From Deltaproteobacteria bacterium (GTDB lineage Bacteria > Desulfobacterota > Deferrisomatia > Deferrisomatales > BM512), in the NCBI GenBank assembly GCA_002869015.1, contig PKTT01000030.1, positions 42,420-99,690 of the forward strand: 57,271 nt of DNA. The letters run 5' to 3'. This document shows, one piece after another, positions 31,489 through 40,368 of the stretch. The notes beneath the pieces were generated by a model, which saw only the letters and a list, made by a program, of their open reading frames with translations, had not been told where the DNA came from and ran no database searches. The position numbers and the translations under genes are program-made. Each line of letters begins with the position of its first letter. Within the stretch, counting starts at the first letter, position 1.

Positions 31489-33069
31489 TCATTTATCTCT
31501 CTTCGCCAACTTGGCGTATAAGGTGTTTCGATTTATCCCTAAAATTCGTGCTGCGGCGAGCCTGACATTGCCGGTTTTCGCCAACGCCTCATCTATCAGC
31601 ATATCCTCTACCCGGTCCACGATGTCATGGTAGACACCCCGCTCCGGCGGGTTGCTGAAAAGATAGGAGGCGAGCCCCTTTATCATCGCGTCAAGCCCCT
31701 CCCCGCTGGCGGCCTGCGGATTTAGATTCGCCAGAATTTCCCCCGGCAGGTCAACCTCCGTAAGCTGGCTTCCCCTTGAGAGGACCACCATCCGCTCCAC
31801 CATATTCTCAAGCTCGCGAACGTTGCCGGGCCAATCGTATTCGACGAGCCTCGCCATCGCCTCGTGGGTGAACCCCTCCACCTTGCGCGAGTTCTCTTCG
31901 CAGAACTTCTTCAGGAAGTGGTAAGAGAGCAAGGGGATATCCTCCTTGCGCTCCCTTAAGGGCGGCAATTTGATCGGCACAACGTTGAGGCGGTAAAAAA
32001 GGTCCTCTCTGAAGCGTCCCTTGGCGACCTCCTCCGAGAGGTTTCTGTTGGTGGCGGCGATAATTCTGACGTCGACCTTTATAGGCTCCTTGCCCCCAAG
32101 CCGCTCAAACTCACGCTCCTGAATCACCCTTAGGAGCTTGACCTGTATATTGGGCGGTATCTCTCCGACCTCATCAAGGAAGAGGGTGCCGCCGTGGGCG
32201 AGCTCAAAGCGCCCCTTTTTGAGCGCGGTCGCCCCGGTGAAAGCCCCTCGCTCATGGCCGAAGAGTTCATTCTCAAGGATGCTCTCTGGAAGGCTCGCGC
32301 AGGAAAAACCGATGAAGGGCGCCTTGCTCCTCGCAGAATTATAGTGAATGCCCTTCGCGGCGAGCTCCTTTCCGGTTCCCGACTCTCCTGTCAGGAGAAC
32401 GGTCGCGCGGGATTTCGCCACAAGCATTATCTGCTCGAAGACCTCCTTCATCGGGGTCGAAGCGCCTATGAAATTCTTTATACGGTACTCACCCTCTAGG
32501 GCTCGGCGAAGATGGAGGTTCTCATCGGCAAGCACCGCTTTTTCAGACTCGACCATCCGGTGAATCCGCACCGCCTGCGCCACATATCCCGCAACCACCG
32601 CAAGGAGGCGCTCATCCTCATCTAAAGCGATCTCCTCCTCAAAGGGCAGGTCTACGGAGAGCGCCCCTACCGTCTCCCCCTCAAGATTCACGGGGACGCA
32701 TATGAAGGATATCTGAGATTTCCTAAGGTCGCCTCGGGAGCGGGTCCTATTAAGGAAGAGCGGCTCTTTCCCCACGTTTGGGACGATCATCGGCTCGCCT
32801 GTTTCAAGCACCCTGCCAACTACCCCCTCACCGGTACGGTAGCGGCCCCGCCTGATCTCATCCTCACTCATATTGTGGGCCACCTCGATGGTAGCCTCCT
32901 GCGTGGAGGGGTCAGCGAGCACCAACATGCCCCGCTCAATGCCCAACCCTTCGGCGAGCGCACGAAGAGTTGCCCGAAGCGCCTCCTTCTGATCCAGCGA
33001 GGAGGTTACAGCCTGTGACACCTTATAAAGGGCGGTTATCGCCTCAAATCCGCTAAGCCGTTTATTCAT
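31489..33069 (-). CDS. Sigma-54-dependent transcriptional activator with GAF sensor (NifA/NorR-like)
   Basis: 526 residues. A GAF domain lies at about 20-170, the AAA+ domain at about 200-430 with GESGTGKELAAKGIH (Walker A), ELFGHERGAFTGAT (the GAFTGA loop that contacts sigma-54), GTLFLDEVGEIP (Walker B) and RLNVVPIKLPPLRER, then a Fis-type HTH (LAAARILGINRNTLYAKL) at the end. It activates sigma-54 promoters in response to a small ligand or redox signal bound by the GAF domain. No sigma-54 promoter that it must control is obvious nearby. Ligand unknown. Confidence 0.88.
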   Translation of the reverse strand: MNKRLSGFEAITALYKVSQAVTSSLDQKEALRATLRALAEGLGIERGMLVLADPSTQEATIEVAHNMSEDEIRRGRYRTGEGVVGRVLETGEPMIVPNVGKEPLFLNRTRSRGDLRKSQISFICVPVNLEGETVGALSVDLPFEEEIALDEDERLLAVVAGYVAQAVRIHRMVESEKAVLADENLHLRRALEGEYRIKNFIGASTPMKEVFEQIMLVAKSRATVLLTGESGTGKELAAKGIHYNSARSKAPFIGFSCASLPESILENELFGHERGAFTGATALKKGRFELAHGGTLFLDEVGEIPPNIQVKLLRVIQEREFERLGGKEPIKVDVRIIAATNRNLSEEVAKGRFREDLFYRLNVVPIKLPPLRERKEDIPLLSYHFLKKFCEENSRKVEGFTHEAMARLVEYDWPGNVRELENMVERMVVLSRGSQLTEVDLPGEILANLNPQAASGEGLDAMIKGLASYLFSNPPERGVYHDIVDRVEDMLIDEALAKTGNVRLAAARILGINRNTLYAKLAKRDK

Positions 33070-33107
33070 GGTACTCAGAATATTACTCCACCAATCCGCG
33101 ATGGGCT

Positions 33108-33146
33108 AAAAGAAGAGGGCGTGTGATCGTTTTCTCACACGCCCTC
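33108..33146 (-). terminator. Terminator after the 33178-33756 gene
   Basis: A perfect 12-bp stem GAGGGCGTGTGA (33115-33126) / TCACACGCCCTC (33135-33146) with an 8-nt loop. On the minus strand it is followed by a TTCTTTTA tail. Confidence 0.85.
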
Positions 33147-33177
33147 CATCGGATCAAGCGATTGGGTGTGGGGCCTC

Positions 33178-33756
33178 TCAGGCGAGCCTCTTTGCCGGGG
33201 GAGGCCCGATCTCAAACATTGAGCGCACGTTTATGTATACGCAGTTATCCATCTTTGCGTCACCCGCGTAAAAATGACCATCATCGGAGTATATGTTTAT
33301 ACCGAGGGGCCGCATATCCAAATGGGTCACCACCAGCTTGCCGCCCTGCTCGATGTAAGCGGCAAGGAGTGGGACTGAACGCTTCTTAACCAGAACGCTG
33401 TGCTCCTCCGTGTTTGCCAACACCCTGATCGCCGAAGAGGCGCTCACACCTTGATTTACGACCCAACGCCATGGAGCGTCCGGCTCCTCAGTTACCTGCG
33501 CCATCCACACCAGGGGAGCCTCACCCATGCCTATGAGCACCGGAGGAAAGCCTTCCGCCTCCACAATATACTCTACGTTGCGGCCTTTAATACCGCACAC
33601 CTCGACATTCGCAAAGGGGCGATAGTCGTCGGGAGGAGTAAACGCGACTATAGCATCGGGTTTTTGCTGAATCATAAAAAAAGCCCTGTCGCCAATATGG
33701 TTATAGTCCCGCCGCAAATAGCCCGGCAGGCACCGGTGAAATTTCAAAACGAGCAT
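33178..33756 (-). CDS. Hypothetical protein, 192 residues
   Basis: Not recognised. A soluble acidic protein with no obvious signal peptide or membrane segment. Features seen are IQQKPDAIVAFTPPDDYRPF, VEYIVEAEGFPPVLIGMGEAPLVWMAQV, and SVPLLAAYIEQGGKLVVTHLDMRPLGINIYSD. The alternation of hydrophobic strands and short turns suggests a beta-rich fold. The start is uncertain: ATG 33675 (MIQQKPDA) also has a purine-rich AGGG upstream at workable spacing, and would remove 27 residues. The terminator downstream and the separate strand from livF indicate a monocistronic unit. Confidence 0.6.
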   Translation of the reverse strand: MLVLKFHRCLPGYLRRDYNHIGDRAFFMIQQKPDAIVAFTPPDDYRPFANVEVCGIKGRNVEYIVEAEGFPPVLIGMGEAPLVWMAQVTEEPDAPWRWVVNQGVSASSAIRVLANTEEHSVLVKKRSVPLLAAYIEQGGKLVVTHLDMRPLGINIYSDDGHFYAGDAKMDNCVYINVRSMFEIGPPPAKRLA

Positions 33757-33881
33757 ATCTTACAGAATAAAAGCGACACTTCGCAACGTCATTTTTCCAA
33801 TACACTTAAGGACTTTTCACTACAGTGCTTTAAGTATAGAATGGCTCTTTCGCATCGGCGCTGGGATAGAGCCGCTTTGCC

Positions 33882-33910
33882 TTGACCTCGGGGGGCAATA
33901 TGTTTAGTAT
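33882..33910 (+). promoter_or_regulatory. Probable livF promoter
   Basis: TTGACC (33882-33887) and TAGTAT (33905-33910) with a 17-bp spacer. The -10 ends 47 nt before the livF ATG. The 200-bp intergenic region also has short inverted repeats (ACTTAA/TTAAGT near 33805-33835). Confidence 0.6.
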
Positions 33911-33957
33911 CGTCGAACTTTCCGGGACAACTCTTAAAAAACAAAGAACCACGTAAA

Positions 33958-34665
33958 ATGCTCAAGATAGACAATATCAAGACCTTCTACGGGAATATCC
34001 AGGCGCTTAAAGGCGTTACCATTGAGGTGTCGGAGGGCGAAGTCATTACCCTCATAGGGGCCAACGGCGCTGGAAAGACGACAACCCTGATGTCAATATC
34101 AGGGGTCGTGCCGCCGCGCTCAGGCGAGATAACCTTCCAGGGCGAGAAGATACATAAAAAATCACCCGACGAAATAGTCAAGCTGGGCATCTCCCAAGTA
34201 CCAGAGGGCCGCCGAATTTTTCCGGGGCTCAGCGTCATGGAAAACCTGGAGATGGGAGCTTTTTTACGCACAGACAAGGCGGGCATCAAAGAGGACCTTG
34301 ATTATGTTCTGGACCTCTTCCCAATTTTGGCCGAGCGAAAAAGCCAGGCGGGAGGCACCCTCTCCGGCGGCGAGCAGCAGATGCTGGCAATATCCCGCGC
34401 CCTTATGGCGAAGCCAAAGCTCCTGCTCCTTGATGAGCCCTCACTCGGCCTCGCCCCGCTTATCGTAAAGCGCATATTCGACATCATCACCAAAATCAAT
34501 CAGGAGCACAACACAACGATATTCCTTGTGGAGCAGAACGCCAACATGGCGCTTCAGGTTGCGCATCGCGGATATGTTATGGAAAACGGGATGATAACCC
34601 TTGTTGACGACGCGAAAAAGCTGGCCGCCAACGAGGAGGTCAAGAAAGCGTATCTGGGTATTTAA
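33958..34665 (+). CDS. livF: Branched-chain amino acid ABC transporter ATP-binding protein LivF
   Basis: 235 residues. LIGANGAGKTTTLMSISG (Walker A), LSGGEQQMLAISRALMAKPKLLLLDEPSLGLAP (signature and Walker B) and FLVEQNANMAL (the H-loop is replaced by Gln in this family, as usual for LivF). It hydrolyses ATP to drive import. It precedes livK and is separated from its own operon partners by the binding-protein gene. Confidence 0.93.
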   Translation: MLKIDNIKTFYGNIQALKGVTIEVSEGEVITLIGANGAGKTTTLMSISGVVPPRSGEITFQGEKIHKKSPDEIVKLGISQVPEGRRIFPGLSVMENLEMGAFLRTDKAGIKEDLDYVLDLFPILAERKSQAGGTLSGGEQQMLAISRALMAKPKLLLLDEPSLGLAPLIVKRIFDIITKINQEHNTTIFLVEQNANMALQVAHRGYVMENGMITLVDDAKKLAANEEVKKAYLGI

Positions 34666-34684
34666 AAAAGCGTCAAACATTTTA

Positions 34685-34712
34685 TTGACGTAATTTGGTC
34701 ACACCATATAAT
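34685..34712 (+). promoter_or_regulatory. Strong livK promoter
   Basis: TTGACG (34685-34690), a 16-bp spacer and a perfect TATAAT (34707-34712). It lies 65 bp before the livK ATG and gives livK its own start site. Confidence 0.75.
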
Positions 34713-34777
34713 TAGGCGTTAACCAAGGATTTTCCGGGCATTTGGCCCAACCAGTTACTGGCATAGGAGGAATTGAG

Positions 34778-35890
34778 ATGAAGAAACTTATGACTATCTC
34801 CATAGCCGCCCTGGCCCTCTCCCTCGCGGGAAGCGCCCTGGCAGCCGACACAATCAAGTTGGGCGTAGCGGGCCCCCACTCCGGCGACCTCGCTTCCTAC
34901 GGCATCCCCACCGTACGCGCAGCTGAGCTTGCCGTAGCCGACATCAATGCCGCCGGCGGCGTCCTCGGCAAGCAGGTAGAGCTTCTCGTAGAGGATGATG
35001 TCTGTAAGCCCGAAATCGCAACTAACACCGCCTCCAAGCTCGTCTCCGACGGCGCGGTAGTAGTCCTCGGTCACATTTGCTCCGGCGCGACAAAGGCAGC
35101 CCTCGGCATCTACAATGACGCCAAAATCATCGTTATGTCACCCTCCGCCACCAACCCCGCCCTCACACAGTCGGGGGACTACCCCAACTTCTACCGCACC
35201 ATCGCCTCCGATGATCTCCAGGCCAAGCTCGGCGCAGAGTTCGCGGTTAACACCCTCGGCGCGAAGAAGATCGCAGTCATCCACGACAAGGGCGACTACG
35301 GCAAGGGCTACGCAGAGTTCGCCAAAGCCTTCCTTGAGAAGATGGACAACGCAGAGGTCGTCCTCTTCGAGGGCGTAACCCCCGGCGCGGTTGACTACTC
35401 CGCTATCGTACAGAAGATCAAGCACTCCGGCGCTGACGCGGTCATCTACGGCGGCTACCATCCTGAGGCTTCCAAGATCGTTACCCAGATGAAGAAGAAA
35501 AAGATGGACACCTACTTCGTCTCCGACGACGGCGTAAAAGATGAAACCTTCATCAAAGTCGCCGGTGAGTTCGCAGAGGGCGTTTACGCCTCCGGTCCGA
35601 TGGACGTCTCCAACCTCCCCCTCTTCCAGAAGGCTCTTAAAGAGCACAAAGACAAGTTCGGTGAAGATCCCGGCGCCTTCTTCAAAGAGGGTTACGCCGC
35701 CACCGTCGCGCTCATGAACGCTATCGAGAAGGCCGGCTCCACAGAGTACGCCGCAATTGAGGCGAAGCTCCGCAGCGAGTACGTGGACACCCCCGTCGGG
35801 AAAATCTCCTTCGACGAGAAGGGTGACGCAATCGGCGTCGGCTTCTCCATGTACAAGGTCATTGACGGCAAGTACGTCGAGCAGAAGTAA
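34778..35890 (+). CDS. livK: Branched-chain amino acid ABC transporter substrate-binding protein
   Basis: 370 residues from ATG 34778, which follows AGGAGG. MKKLMTISIAALALSLAGSALA is a signal peptide, so the mature protein is periplasmic. DTIKLGVAGPHSGDLASYG, ADINAAGGVLGKQVELLVEDD and HICSGATKAALGIYNDAKI match the LivJ/LivK type I fold, with the usual ligand segments around residues 100-120. It binds branched-chain amino acids or related compounds. A short 5' leader and its own strong promoter suggest high expression. Actual ligand unknown. Confidence 0.93.
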   Translation: MKKLMTISIAALALSLAGSALAADTIKLGVAGPHSGDLASYGIPTVRAAELAVADINAAGGVLGKQVELLVEDDVCKPEIATNTASKLVSDGAVVVLGHICSGATKAALGIYNDAKIIVMSPSATNPALTQSGDYPNFYRTIASDDLQAKLGAEFAVNTLGAKKIAVIHDKGDYGKGYAEFAKAFLEKMDNAEVVLFEGVTPGAVDYSAIVQKIKHSGADAVIYGGYHPEASKIVTQMKKKKMDTYFVSDDGVKDETFIKVAGEFAEGVYASGPMDVSNLPLFQKALKEHKDKFGEDPGAFFKEGYAATVALMNAIEKAGSTEYAAIEAKLRSEYVDTPVGKISFDEKGDAIGVGFSMYKVIDGKYVEQK

Positions 35891-35913
35891 CAGGTAATAT
35901 TGTAGGACTCAAC

Positions 35914-35946
35914 GGGGAGAGGCGAAAAGCCTCTCCCCTCTCTCGT
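35914..35946 (+). terminator. Attenuating terminator between livK and livH
   Basis: A perfect 10-bp stem GGGGAGAGGC (35914-35923) / GCCTCTCCCC (35929-35938) with a GAAAA loop, followed by TCTCTCGTTT. The T-run is imperfect. It probably limits read-through so that livK exceeds the permease genes. Confidence 0.75.
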
Positions 35947-35988
35947 TTAACTGGGGCGCTTTAATGCCCCCGAATAAGTAGAAACGAT

Positions 35989-36891
35989 ATGGAATATTTC
36001 TTTGAATTATTCCTCGGCGGTTTGACGCGAGGCTCCATCTACGCGCTCATCGCGCTGGGGTACACAATGGTCTACGGCATCATCGAGCTTATAAATTTCG
36101 CCCACGGTGAAATTTATATGATAGGCGCGTTTACAGCCCTTATAGTCGCCTCCCTACTGACAATGGCGGGCATGGACGGCATGGCGGTACTCGCCCTCTC
36201 AATGGTGGTCGCAATCATCTACGCGGGCGCATACGGCTTGACCATCGAGAAGATAGCTTACAAGCCGCTTAGGCAGGCGCCGAGGCTCAGCCCTCTCATT
36301 AGCGCCATCGGCATGTCTATTTTCCTCCAGAACTACGTGCTTCTCGCGCAGACCTCCGACTTCCTTCCCTTCCCGTCGCTAGTGCCGGAGTTCTCCTTTA
36401 TGGAGCCCTACGAACACATCTTCAGCTCTTCGGAGTTGATGATTGTTGTGGTAACGGCGGTGTCGATGCTGGTTTTGACCTACCTAATCAAGTTTACAAA
36501 GATGGGCAAGGCGATGCGCGCCTCCGCGCAGGACAGGACGATGGCGATGCTTGCGGGCATCAACGTCAACCGCATCATCTCGACCACCTTCATCATAGGC
36601 TCCACGTTGGCAGCTGTGGGCGGCGTCCTTATAGCCTCCCATATCGGCCAGATAAATTTCTACATCGGGTTCATCGCGGGGATCAAGGCGTTCACCGCCG
36701 CAGTCCTCGGGGGCATAGGATCAATACCCGGCGCCGTACTTGGCTCACTCGTGCTGGGTTGGACCGAGTCCTTCGCCACGGGGTATGTCTCAAGCGATTA
36801 CGAGGACGTTTTCGCCTTTACCCTGCTTGTGTTGATCCTCATCTTCAGGCCCGCCGGCATACTCGGCAAAACCAAGACTCAGAAGGTCTAG
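35989..36891 (+). CDS. livH: Branched-chain amino acid ABC transporter permease LivH
   Basis: 300 residues, multi-spanning inner-membrane permease with about eight hydrophobic segments. GLTRGSIYALIALGYTMVYGIIELINFAHGEIYMIGAF is the conserved N-terminal signature, RASAQDRTMAMLAGINVNRII the cytoplasmic coupling region, and AAVLGGIGSIPGAVLGSLVLGWTE the end motif. It pairs with LivM. It starts 98 bp after livK, past the terminator-like hairpin. Confidence 0.94.
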   Translation: MEYFFELFLGGLTRGSIYALIALGYTMVYGIIELINFAHGEIYMIGAFTALIVASLLTMAGMDGMAVLALSMVVAIIYAGAYGLTIEKIAYKPLRQAPRLSPLISAIGMSIFLQNYVLLAQTSDFLPFPSLVPEFSFMEPYEHIFSSSELMIVVVTAVSMLVLTYLIKFTKMGKAMRASAQDRTMAMLAGINVNRIISTTFIIGSTLAAVGGVLIASHIGQINFYIGFIAGIKAFTAAVLGGIGSIPGAVLGSLVLGWTESFATGYVSSDYEDVFAFTLLVLILIFRPAGILGKTKTQKV

Positions 36892-36918
36892 GCCGACCCC
36901 GACGAGGCGACGAAAGAC

Positions 36919-38124
36919 ATGAAGAACTTAAAGCAATCTATACTAATCTCGCTATGGTTTATCTTCCTCACCTTCCCCCTAATGGTGATCCGCGTGAACA
37001 CCGTCGAGCAGGAGGTAGAGTGGCGCTGGATTAATATGGCCTTCATCGGAGTGGGCGCCTTCATCTGCTCCTATATCTGGCGTTACCTGATGGCGAGGAA
37101 GGAAAAAGGTGGCAACGAGGAGGAGAGCAAGACCTCCTGGCACCAGACCCTGACCATGGACAAGAGGTACGCTATCCCAGCGGCGGCGCTCATCCTCACC
37201 TTAGCGATAATATTCCCGAACATAGTCTCCGAATACCGTATCAACACGATGATAAGCGCGCTTATCTATGTTGTGCTCGGCCTGGGGCTCAATATAGTTG
37301 TTGGACTGGCGGGGCTCCTTGACCTAGGCTACGTCGCTTTCTATGCGGTGGGCGCTTACAGCTATGCACTCTTAAACCACCACTTCGGCCTCTCCTTCTG
37401 GGCCTGTCTACCCCTTGGAGCGCTACTCGGCGCCTTTTTCGGGATACTTCTCGGCATCCCGGTGCTCAGGCTCCGCGGTGACTATCTGGCTATCGTAACC
37501 CTTGGGTTCGGCGAGATAATCAGGCTTATCTTGGAGAACTGGAACGAGTTTTCCTTCGGTCCGTCGGGCATCGCAAATATCTCCAACCCCACCTTCTTTG
37601 GTCAGGAGATATCGCGCTCCAGCGGCATCCTCTTCATCTACTACCTGATGATTGCGCTTGTCATCTTCACCATCTTCGTCGTCAATCGCCTCCAGAATTC
37701 ACGCCTGGGACGTTCATGGGTGGCGCTTAGAGAGGACGAGATTGCGTGTCAGGCGATGGGCATCGACAGGATGAAGACAAAACTGGCGGCCTTCGCCCTG
37801 GGCGCGACCTGGGCGGGCATGGTCGGGGTAATATTCGCCGCGAAGACCTCCTTCATAAACCCGGCGTCCTTTACATTCCTGGAGTCGGCTATTATCCTCT
37901 CCATAGTCGTTCTTGGCGGTATGGGCTCGATATTGGGTGTTATTCTGGCGGCCTTCGTCCTCATCCTCCTACCTGAGGAGCTTCGGGCGTTCTCCGAATA
38001 CCGCATGTTGATCTTCGGCGCATCCATGGTGTTGATGATGGTCTTCCGTCCGCAGGGGATCATCGCCAATGTCCGCCGTTCATATGAATATCACGGCCTC
38101 GATGGGGCCGAAGAAGCTAAGTAG
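36919..38124 (+). CDS. livM: Branched-chain amino acid ABC transporter permease LivM
   Basis: 401 residues. The N-terminal 90 residues form two extra hydrophobic stretches, then the permease proper begins: MISALIYVVLGLGLNIVVGLAGLLDLGYVAFYAVGAYSYALL, GIPVLRLRGDYLAIVTLGFGEIIRLI, and ALREDEIACQAMGIDRMKTKLAAFALGATWAGMVG (coupling helix). It ends GGMGSILGVILAAFVLILLPE. Longer than LivM of E. coli relatives lacking the N-terminal insert, but within the family. It is 27 bp after livH. Confidence 0.93.
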   Translation: MKNLKQSILISLWFIFLTFPLMVIRVNTVEQEVEWRWINMAFIGVGAFICSYIWRYLMARKEKGGNEEESKTSWHQTLTMDKRYAIPAAALILTLAIIFPNIVSEYRINTMISALIYVVLGLGLNIVVGLAGLLDLGYVAFYAVGAYSYALLNHHFGLSFWACLPLGALLGAFFGILLGIPVLRLRGDYLAIVTLGFGEIIRLILENWNEFSFGPSGIANISNPTFFGQEISRSSGILFIYYLMIALVIFTIFVVNRLQNSRLGRSWVALREDEIACQAMGIDRMKTKLAAFALGATWAGMVGVIFAAKTSFINPASFTFLESAIILSIVVLGGMGSILGVILAAFVLILLPEELRAFSEYRMLIFGASMVLMMVFRPQGIIANVRRSYEYHGLDGAEEAK

Positions 38125-38129
38125 AGATC

Positions 38130-38912
38130 ATGGCAGATAAGGTTCTGGACGTAAAAGCGCTGACAAAAACCTTCGGTGGCCTAAAGGCGGTCGATTCGGT
38201 TGACCTCGACGTTAAGAAGGGGGAGATAGTAGCCCTAATCGGGCCAAACGGCGCTGGCAAAACTACATTTTTCAACTGCATCACCGGCATCTACACCCCG
38301 ACCGGGGGTGACGTGATGATAATCCCTCCCGGTGATGCCCCCGAGAGAATCAACGGGCTAAAGCCCAACAAGATAACCGCCAAGGGCATGGCGCGCACCT
38401 TTCAGAATATCCGCCTCTTCGGCAACATGACCGCGCTGGAGAATGTAATGGTTGGCTGCCACTGCCGGACTAAGGCAAACATAATCGGCGCCATCTTCCG
38501 TGGCCCCTCGACACTCAGGGAGGAGCGGGAGACGATTCAAAAGAGCTATGACCTCTTAAAAGAAGTTGGTCTCACAGAGTTCGTCAATGAGCAGGCGAAG
38601 AACCTCCCCTACGGCGCACAGCGCCGCCTTGAGATCGCCCGCGCCATGGCAACGGACCCCTTTTTACTCCTGCTGGACGAGCCCGCAGCAGGGATGAATC
38701 CGCAGGAGACCCGCGACCTTGACGAACTCATAACGAAACTTCGAGTCGATTACGAGCTTTCAATCCTTCTCATAGAGCACGACATGAAGCTCGTTATGAA
38801 CATCTCCGACCGCATCTTCGTCGTCGACTACGGCAAGAAAATAGCCGAGGGCACGCCTCAGGAGATCAAGGACAACCCCGCAGTGATAAAGGCATATCTA
38901 GGCGAGGATTAA
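38130..38912 (+). CDS. livG: Branched-chain amino acid ABC transporter ATP-binding protein LivG
   Basis: 260 residues. IGPNGAGKTTFFNCITGIY (Walker A), ARTFQNIRLFGNMTALENVMVG (Q-loop region), LPYGAQRRLEIARAMATDPFLLLLDEPAAGMNP (signature and Walker B) and LLIEHDMKLVMNISDRI (H-loop His). It forms the ATPase heterodimer with LivF. It lies 5 bp after livM and ends before a strong bidirectional terminator. Confidence 0.94.
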   Translation: MADKVLDVKALTKTFGGLKAVDSVDLDVKKGEIVALIGPNGAGKTTFFNCITGIYTPTGGDVMIIPPGDAPERINGLKPNKITAKGMARTFQNIRLFGNMTALENVMVGCHCRTKANIIGAIFRGPSTLREERETIQKSYDLLKEVGLTEFVNEQAKNLPYGAQRRLEIARAMATDPFLLLLDEPAAGMNPQETRDLDELITKLRVDYELSILLIEHDMKLVMNISDRIFVVDYGKKIAEGTPQEIKDNPAVIKAYLGED

Positions 38913-38949
38913 GAAATACTACTTGCCCGGCTATGAAGGTTAGACAAAA

Positions 38950-38979
38950 AAAGAGCCCCGCCGTTTGGCGGGGCTCTTT
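38950..38979. terminator. Bidirectional terminator between livG and thiC
   Basis: A perfect 13-bp stem AAAGAGCCCCGCC (38950-38962) / GGCGGGGCTCTTT (38967-38979) with a GTTT loop. A- and T-rich flanks make it usable on both strands. Confidence 0.94.
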
Positions 38980-39006
38980 CAATATTATGAGAATAATTAA
39001 AACCCC

Positions 39007-40368
39007 TCAGACCTCTTTAAAGGGAGTTTTTTTGCCGTTGCTTTTGCTGACGGCCTTCTCTTTGACCGCTACCTCTTCCTTTTTGCTTTTGCACCCCTCC
39101 GAGTAGACCTTAACCGCGCAGAACTCTCCGCACATCGTGCAGACATCCGTATCGGCAGGCATCATCGACTCACGGCGCTCGCGGGCTCTTGCTGGGTCCA
39201 TTGAGAGGCGGTACTGCCCATCCCAATCAAGCTCCGCCCGCGCCTTTGACATTTTGCGGTCCCACTCGATCGCGCCGGGCACGCCTTTGGCTATATCGGC
39301 CGCGTGGCCCGCTATGCGGGAGGCGATAACCCCCTGACGCACGTCCTCAAGGTTGGGAAGCCCAAGATGCTCCGCCGGAGTCACGTAGCAGAGGATATCG
39401 GCCCCTGCGCGGGCGGCCAGCGCCCCGCCGATAGCCGAGGTGATATGGTCGTAACCCGGCGCTACATCGGTGACTAGGGGGCCGAGGACGTAGAAGGGCG
39501 CTCCATGGCAGAGGCGTTTTTGCAAAATGATGTTGGCCTCTACCTGGTCCATCGGCACATGGCCCGGGCCCTCAATCATAACCTGGACCCCGGCATCCCA
39601 GGCGCGAAGGGTAAGCTCACCCAGGGTCATCAGCTCATGGATCTGCCCACGGTCGGTAGCGTCCACAATGGCGCCCGGACGGAAGCCGTCGCCAAGGCTG
39701 AGGACCACATCGTACTCACGGCAAATCTCAAGGAGCCTGTTATAGTGCTCAAAAAGCGGGTTCTCCGCGTTGTGCTTGCGCATCCAGGCAACAGTAAAGG
39801 AGCCGCCCCTGCTGACGACGCCGATAAGGCGTTCGTGGCCCTCTAGCCGCTCCACCGCCTCACGGGTTATGCCGCAATGGACAGTCATAAAATCGACTCC
39901 CTCGCGGGCCTGCTCCTCAATTACCCGGAAGATATCCTCAACTGTGAGAGAGAACATCTCTCCATGGCCCCTCGCCGAGGACTCCGCGATCGCCTGATAT
40001 AGGGGCACCGTGCCCAGCGGAACAGGGCACTGTGAGATAATCTTGCGCCTAATCTCAGCCAGCGGGCCGCCGGTGGAGAGGTCCATAACCGTATCAGCGC
40101 CGACCTCCAGGGATACCCTGAGCTTCTCCAGCTCCTCTTCCGGGTTCATCTGGTCCTTTGAGGTGCCTATATTGGCGTTGACCTTTGTCCTCAGCCCCTT
40201 GCCGATGGCGAGCGGCTTAACGTTGCCGCGAACCCGGTTTTTGCAGACAATGGCGGTCCCTTCGGCGACAAGCGCTGCAAGCGCCTTTGGCTTTATACCC
40301 TCCGCTTTGGCGGCTTTACGCACGGCATCGGGGATATGTCCCGCCCTAACCTCTTCCAATATCGTCAC
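39007..40368 (-). CDS. thiC: Phosphomethylpyrimidine synthase ThiC
   Basis: 453 residues. ANIGTSKDQMNPEEELEKL, GADTVMDLSTGGPLAEIR, DFMTVHCGITREAVERL, SRGGSFTVAWMRKHNAENPLFEHYNRLLEICREYDVVLSLGDGFRPG and HVPMDQVEANIILQKRLCHGAPFY are conserved, and CTMCGEFCAVK near 418-430 supplies the C-x2-C-x4-C [4Fe-4S] motif of this radical SAM-like enzyme. It turns aminoimidazole ribotide into HMP phosphate. A short, Lys-rich tail follows. It overlaps thiDN by 4 bp. Confidence 0.96.
   Translation of the reverse strand: MTILEEVRAGHIPDAVRKAAKAEGIKPKALAALVAEGTAIVCKNRVRGNVKPLAIGKGLRTKVNANIGTSKDQMNPEEELEKLRVSLEVGADTVMDLSTGGPLAEIRRKIISQCPVPLGTVPLYQAIAESSARGHGEMFSLTVEDIFRVIEEQAREGVDFMTVHCGITREAVERLEGHERLIGVVSRGGSFTVAWMRKHNAENPLFEHYNRLLEICREYDVVLSLGDGFRPGAIVDATDRGQIHELMTLGELTLRAWDAGVQVMIEGPGHVPMDQVEANIILQKRLCHGAPFYVLGPLVTDVAPGYDHITSAIGGALAARAGADILCYVTPAEHLGLPNLEDVRQGVIASRIAGHAADIAKGVPGAIEWDRKMSKARAELDWDGQYRLSMDPARARERRESMMPADTDVCTMCGEFCAVKVYSEGCKSKKEEVAVKEKAVSKSNGKKTPFKEV

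Noticed and set aside
33789-33980. A small minus-strand ORF upstream of livF
   Set aside because: It overlaps the livF promoter and start and shows no conserved pattern.
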